Origin: Anaerolineae bacterium
Lineage (GTDB): Bacteria > Chloroflexota > Anaerolineae > Aggregatilineales > Phototrophicaceae
Assembly (NCBI GenBank): GCA_015492875.1
Contig: WGEI01000413.1
Span: 1-6,580 of the forward strand
Length of the DNA stretch: 6,580 bases
Direction of reading: 5' to 3'
A model generated the notes under the pieces. That model was not told where the DNA came from. It saw nothing but the letters and a program-made list of their open reading frames with translations, and ran no database searches. Position numbers and translations under genes: made by a program. Every line of letters starts with the position of its first letter. Position 1 is the stretch's first letter. Shown piece after piece: positions 4,718 to 6,580 of this stretch.

Positions 4718-5779
4718 CTACTTTATTCGCTCTTCCTCCCAACGCTGCGCCGCCTCCAATGCCTCTGGCGTGCCAATTTTTTGCAAGGCCTCAGCAGCTT
4801 GCCGCTGAATATTAAAAACCTCTTTCTCGTCTTCAAGCATGGCAATAAGCATAGGTACAGCACGAGCGTCCCCTATTCGCCCTAAAGCCCAAGCGGCACT
4901 GCGGCGCACGTCATCATCCGCACTGCGCAAGATTTGGCTGAGCGGCACTACAGCCGGTTCACCTATTCGCACTAAAGCTGCGACAGCACTGTCATGCACC
5001 TCACTGTCCCATAAGGCTGCAACGAGTGGCTCTACAGCGGGTTCGCCTATCTCTTTCAATGCCCAGATGGCGCTGTCACGCACGGCTCTGTCCGCATAGC
5101 GTAGCGCTTTGATGAGCGGCTCTACAGCACGAATATCACCCAAGTTTCCCAAAGCATTGGCGGTATTGCGGCGCACATATTCGTCCTCGTCCTGCAGCGC
5201 TTTGATGAGCGGCTCTACAGCACGGGCATCCCTTATTTCCCCTACAGCCCAGGCGGCATTACGGCGTACATATTCGTCCTCATCACGCAGGGCTTCAATG
5301 AGCGGCTCTACGGCGCGCGCATCGCCCATTCGCCCTAAAGCCCAGGCGACACCGCGGCGCACATATTCGTCCTCATCACGCAGGAGTTCAATGAGCGGCA
5401 CAACGGCGCGGGTATCACCCATTCGCCCTAAAACCCAGACAGCACGGCGGCGTACGTATTCATCTGTATCTTGTAGAGCTTCGATGAGTGGCGCGACAGC
5501 CGGTTCGCCTATTTGCACTAAAGCGGCGGCAGTGCTGTCTCCCACCTCGCTATCTTCATCACGCCAGACATTGATGAGTGGCGTTATAGCAGGTTCGCCT
5601 ATGCGCCCTAAGGCTTCGGCGGCACGGCGGCGCACCTCAATGTCTTCACCACGCAAAACTTCGATGAGCGGCGCGACAGCGCGGCCATCCCCTGTTCGCC
5701 CTAAGGCTTCTGCGGCTTTGCAGCGTTCTGCTCCTGTTTTACTTTTATCCTGAAGTATAGCAATAAGTGTATCTATCAA
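4718..5779 (-). CDS. EZ-HEAT (PBS-lyase-type) repeat protein, 353 aa
   Basis: The protein consists almost wholly of about eleven helical repeats of the form AVxPLIEALRDEDEYVRRxAAxALGRIGDAR. By my count they fall at residues 1-33, 34-63, 64-93, 94-124, 125-155, 156-186, 187-217, 218-247, 248-275, 276-306 and 307-339, followed by a short acidic tail. Units ending GDAR are 31 aa and those ending GEP are 30 aa; the ninth is shortened to 28. Such repeats form a curved solenoid that binds partner proteins. Although named after phycobilin lyases, they occur widely in bacteria without phycobilisomes, so no lyase activity is implied. It starts with TTG 5779, supported by AGGAG (5788-5792) exactly 8 nt upstream. 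There is no signal peptide, so it is probably cytoplasmic. The neighbour upstream is a paralogue sharing the C-terminal pattern IGTxxALEAxxxWEE. Confidence 0.9.
   Translation of the reverse strand: MIDTLIAILQDKSKTGAERCKAAEALGRTGDGRAVAPLIEVLRGEDIEVRRRAAEALGRIGEPAITPLINVWRDEDSEVGDSTAAALVQIGEPAVAPLIEALQDTDEYVRRRAVWVLGRMGDTRAVVPLIELLRDEDEYVRRGVAWALGRMGDARAVEPLIEALRDEDEYVRRNAAWAVGEIRDARAVEPLIKALQDEDEYVRRNTANALGNLGDIRAVEPLIKALRYADRAVRDSAIWALKEIGEPAVEPLVAALWDSEVHDSAVAALVRIGEPAVVPLSQILRSADDDVRRSAAWALGRIGDARAVPMLIAMLEDEKEVFNIQRQAAEALQKIGTPEALEAAQRWEEERIK
4840..5750 (-). repeat. Tandem ~93-bp DNA repeats encoding HEAT units
   Basis: The coding DNA of the HEAT units is itself repetitive with a 93-bp period (90 bp for GEP-type units). 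For example, one 23-nt stretch beginning acatattcgtcctcat is identical at 5268-5290 and 5361-5383, exactly 93 bp apart. Such identity allows slippage or unequal recombination to change unit number. Confidence 0.7.
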
Positions 5780-5817
5780 AACGGCTTCTCCTGCGGATGA
5801 AAACGTCGATTCCCCTA

Positions 5818-5846
5818 ATGGTAAATTCTATTAGACGAAAGTGCAA
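5818..5846 (-). promoter_or_regulatory. Possible promoter of the 353-aa HEAT gene
   Basis: On the - strand TTGCAC (5846-5841) and TACCAT (5823-5818) are spaced 17 nt apart in an AT-rich gap, with a start point near 5811 and a leader of about 32 nt. Both boxes are imperfect (4 of 6 each). A small dyad, CTAAT/ATTAG (5815-5819 and 5830-5834), overlaps the -10. Read-through from the upstream paralogue is the alternative. Confidence 0.3.
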
Positions 5847-5888
5847 TTTTTAGCCGTTATATTTAGCGAAAGGAAAGCCCAGCCGCCT

Positions 5889-6580
5889 TTACTGCCCAAC
5901 CGTTCCTTCCTCCCACCACTGCACTGCTTCCAATGCCGCCTGCGTACCAATTTGCCGCAAAACCCTCGCGGCGCGGCAGCGCACATACCCATCTTTATCA
6001 CGCAAAACTTCGATGAGCGGCGCTACTGCCGGTTCGCCTATCTGTATTAAGGCACCGGCGACACGGCGGCGTACATCGTCGTCTTCATCATGCAGAGCTG
6101 CAATGAGCGGCACAACGGCACGGGCATCCCCTATCCTCCCTAAGGCCCAGGCGACACGGCGGCGCACATCGCTGTCCCCATCACGTAAGGATTCGACGAG
6201 CGGCACTACAGCACGAGCGTTCCCTATTCGCCCTAAAACCCAGGCAGCACGGCGACGCACATCGCTGTCCCCATCACGTAAGGCTTCGATGAGCGGCGCT
6301 ACTGCTGGTTCTCCTATCTGCCCTAAGGACTCGGCAGCATTGCCACGCAAGTATATGTCTTCATCACGCAGAACTTCGATGAGCGGCGCTACTGCGCGGC
6401 TATCGTCCAATTTCCCTAAAGCCCAAGCAGCACTACGGCACACGTATTTATCCACGTCGTGCAGGGCTTCAATAAGTGGCTCTACAGCGTGAACATCGCC
6501 CAAGTTTCCCAGGACACTAGCGGCATTACGACGCACATATTCGTCCTCATCACGTAAGGCTTCGATGAGCGGCGCTACTG
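5889..6580 (-). CDS. EZ-HEAT repeat protein, 5' part outside the window
   Basis: This is a second HEAT-repeat protein, truncated at its N-terminus by the window edge; 229 residues are visible. Seven units can be seen, the first beginning VAPLIEALRDEDEYVRRNAA at the very edge and the last ending LRQIGTQ, then a tail ALEAVQWWEE matching the tail of the downstream paralogue. A GTG at 6534-6536 is the Val of an ordinary DEDEYV motif and not a start, because the frame and the repeat continue through it to 6580. No catalytic residues are visible, and a partner-binding solenoid is the likely role. Its stop lies 109 bp before the TTG start of the second HEAT gene, so the two may be co-transcribed. 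Adjacent repeats are nearly identical at the DNA level. Confidence 0.9.
   Translation of the reverse strand, partial: VAPLIEALRDEDEYVRRNAASVLGNLGDVHAVEPLIEALHDVDKYVCRSAAWALGKLDDSRAVAPLIEVLRDEDIYLRGNAAESLGQIGEPAVAPLIEALRDGDSDVRRRAAWVLGRIGNARAVVPLVESLRDGDSDVRRRVAWALGRIGDARAVVPLIAALHDEDDDVRRRVAGALIQIGEPAVAPLIEVLRDKDGYVRCRAARVLRQIGTQAALEAVQWWEEGTVGQ
5990..6580 (-). repeat. Second array of ~93-bp HEAT-coding repeats
   Basis: This array has the same periodicity as the neighbouring gene. A 27-nt stretch beginning gcacatcgctgtcccc occurs at 6164-6190 and again at 6257-6283, 93 bp apart. The array probably continues past the window edge. Confidence 0.65.

Noticed and set aside
5109..5753. Long open frame on the + strand (214 codons) opposite the HEAT gene, with a similar one at 6013-6492
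   Set aside because: These are antisense shadows of periodic HEAT coding DNA. Their translations are low-complexity Ser/Arg/Thr repeats with the same 31-residue period, and they have no ribosome sites.
6534..6536. GTG as the start of the right-hand HEAT gene
   Set aside because: The frame and the repeat pattern continue unbroken to the window edge, so this is an internal valine.
4840..6580. Regularly spaced similar sequences, at first sight CRISPR-like
   Set aside because: The period is 90-93 bp, the repeats are imperfect throughout with no unique spacers, and both arrays translate cleanly into HEAT units.

Overview
The window looks like a piece of a free-living environmental bacterium, most likely a Chloroflexota (Anaerolineae-like) genome. 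This placement is inference. It rests on the mix of a secreted WD40 propeller, EZ-HEAT repeat proteins with a shared C-terminal signature, and a small protein with DLxxNRxGxL and YYxxxxxxLLSxE motifs of a type I associate with that phylum. No rRNA, tRNA, IS element or CRISPR array is visible.

Layout. Positions 1-1528 are read on the + strand: the last codons of a truncated gene (1-69), an unknown 152-aa protein (93-551) and, 14 bp later, a secreted seven-bladed WD40-type propeller (566-1528). Everything else is on the - strand and converges on this block. A strong GC-rich dyad (1628-1646) lies between the convergent gene ends. Read in the direction of - strand transcription from the right edge, the order is: a HEAT-repeat protein running off the window (5889 to beyond 6580); a second complete HEAT-repeat protein (4718-5779, TTG start); a WlbA/WbpB-type UDP-GlcNAcA 3-dehydrogenase (3694-4638); a WlbB/WbpD-type N-acetyltransferase starting 4 nt after the dehydrogenase stop (3102-3689); a 140-aa protein of unknown function (2587-3009); a 53-aa single-membrane-span protein (2153-2314); and a 119-aa helical protein of unknown function (1682-2041).

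How they may work together. The dehydrogenase and acetyltransferase are two steps of the UDP-2,3-diacetamido-2,3-dideoxy-uronate pathway, which feeds surface polysaccharide. The aminotransferase, 6-dehydrogenase and epimerase are not in the window. The two HEAT proteins are adjacent paralogues, probably protein-binding scaffolds, with no sequence link to the sugar genes beyond co-orientation.

The most notable signal is a perfect 14-bp dyad, AGAACAAGCGTTCT (2110-2123). It matches the Gram-positive-type LexA/SOS box and covers the -35 element of a plausible promoter for the unknown 119-aa gene, making that gene a candidate DNA-damage-induced gene. A second point of interest is a leader inverted repeat (3007-3098) able to pair the ribosome-binding site and start codon of the 140-aa gene. 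The + strand block is clearly more AT-rich than the sugar genes.
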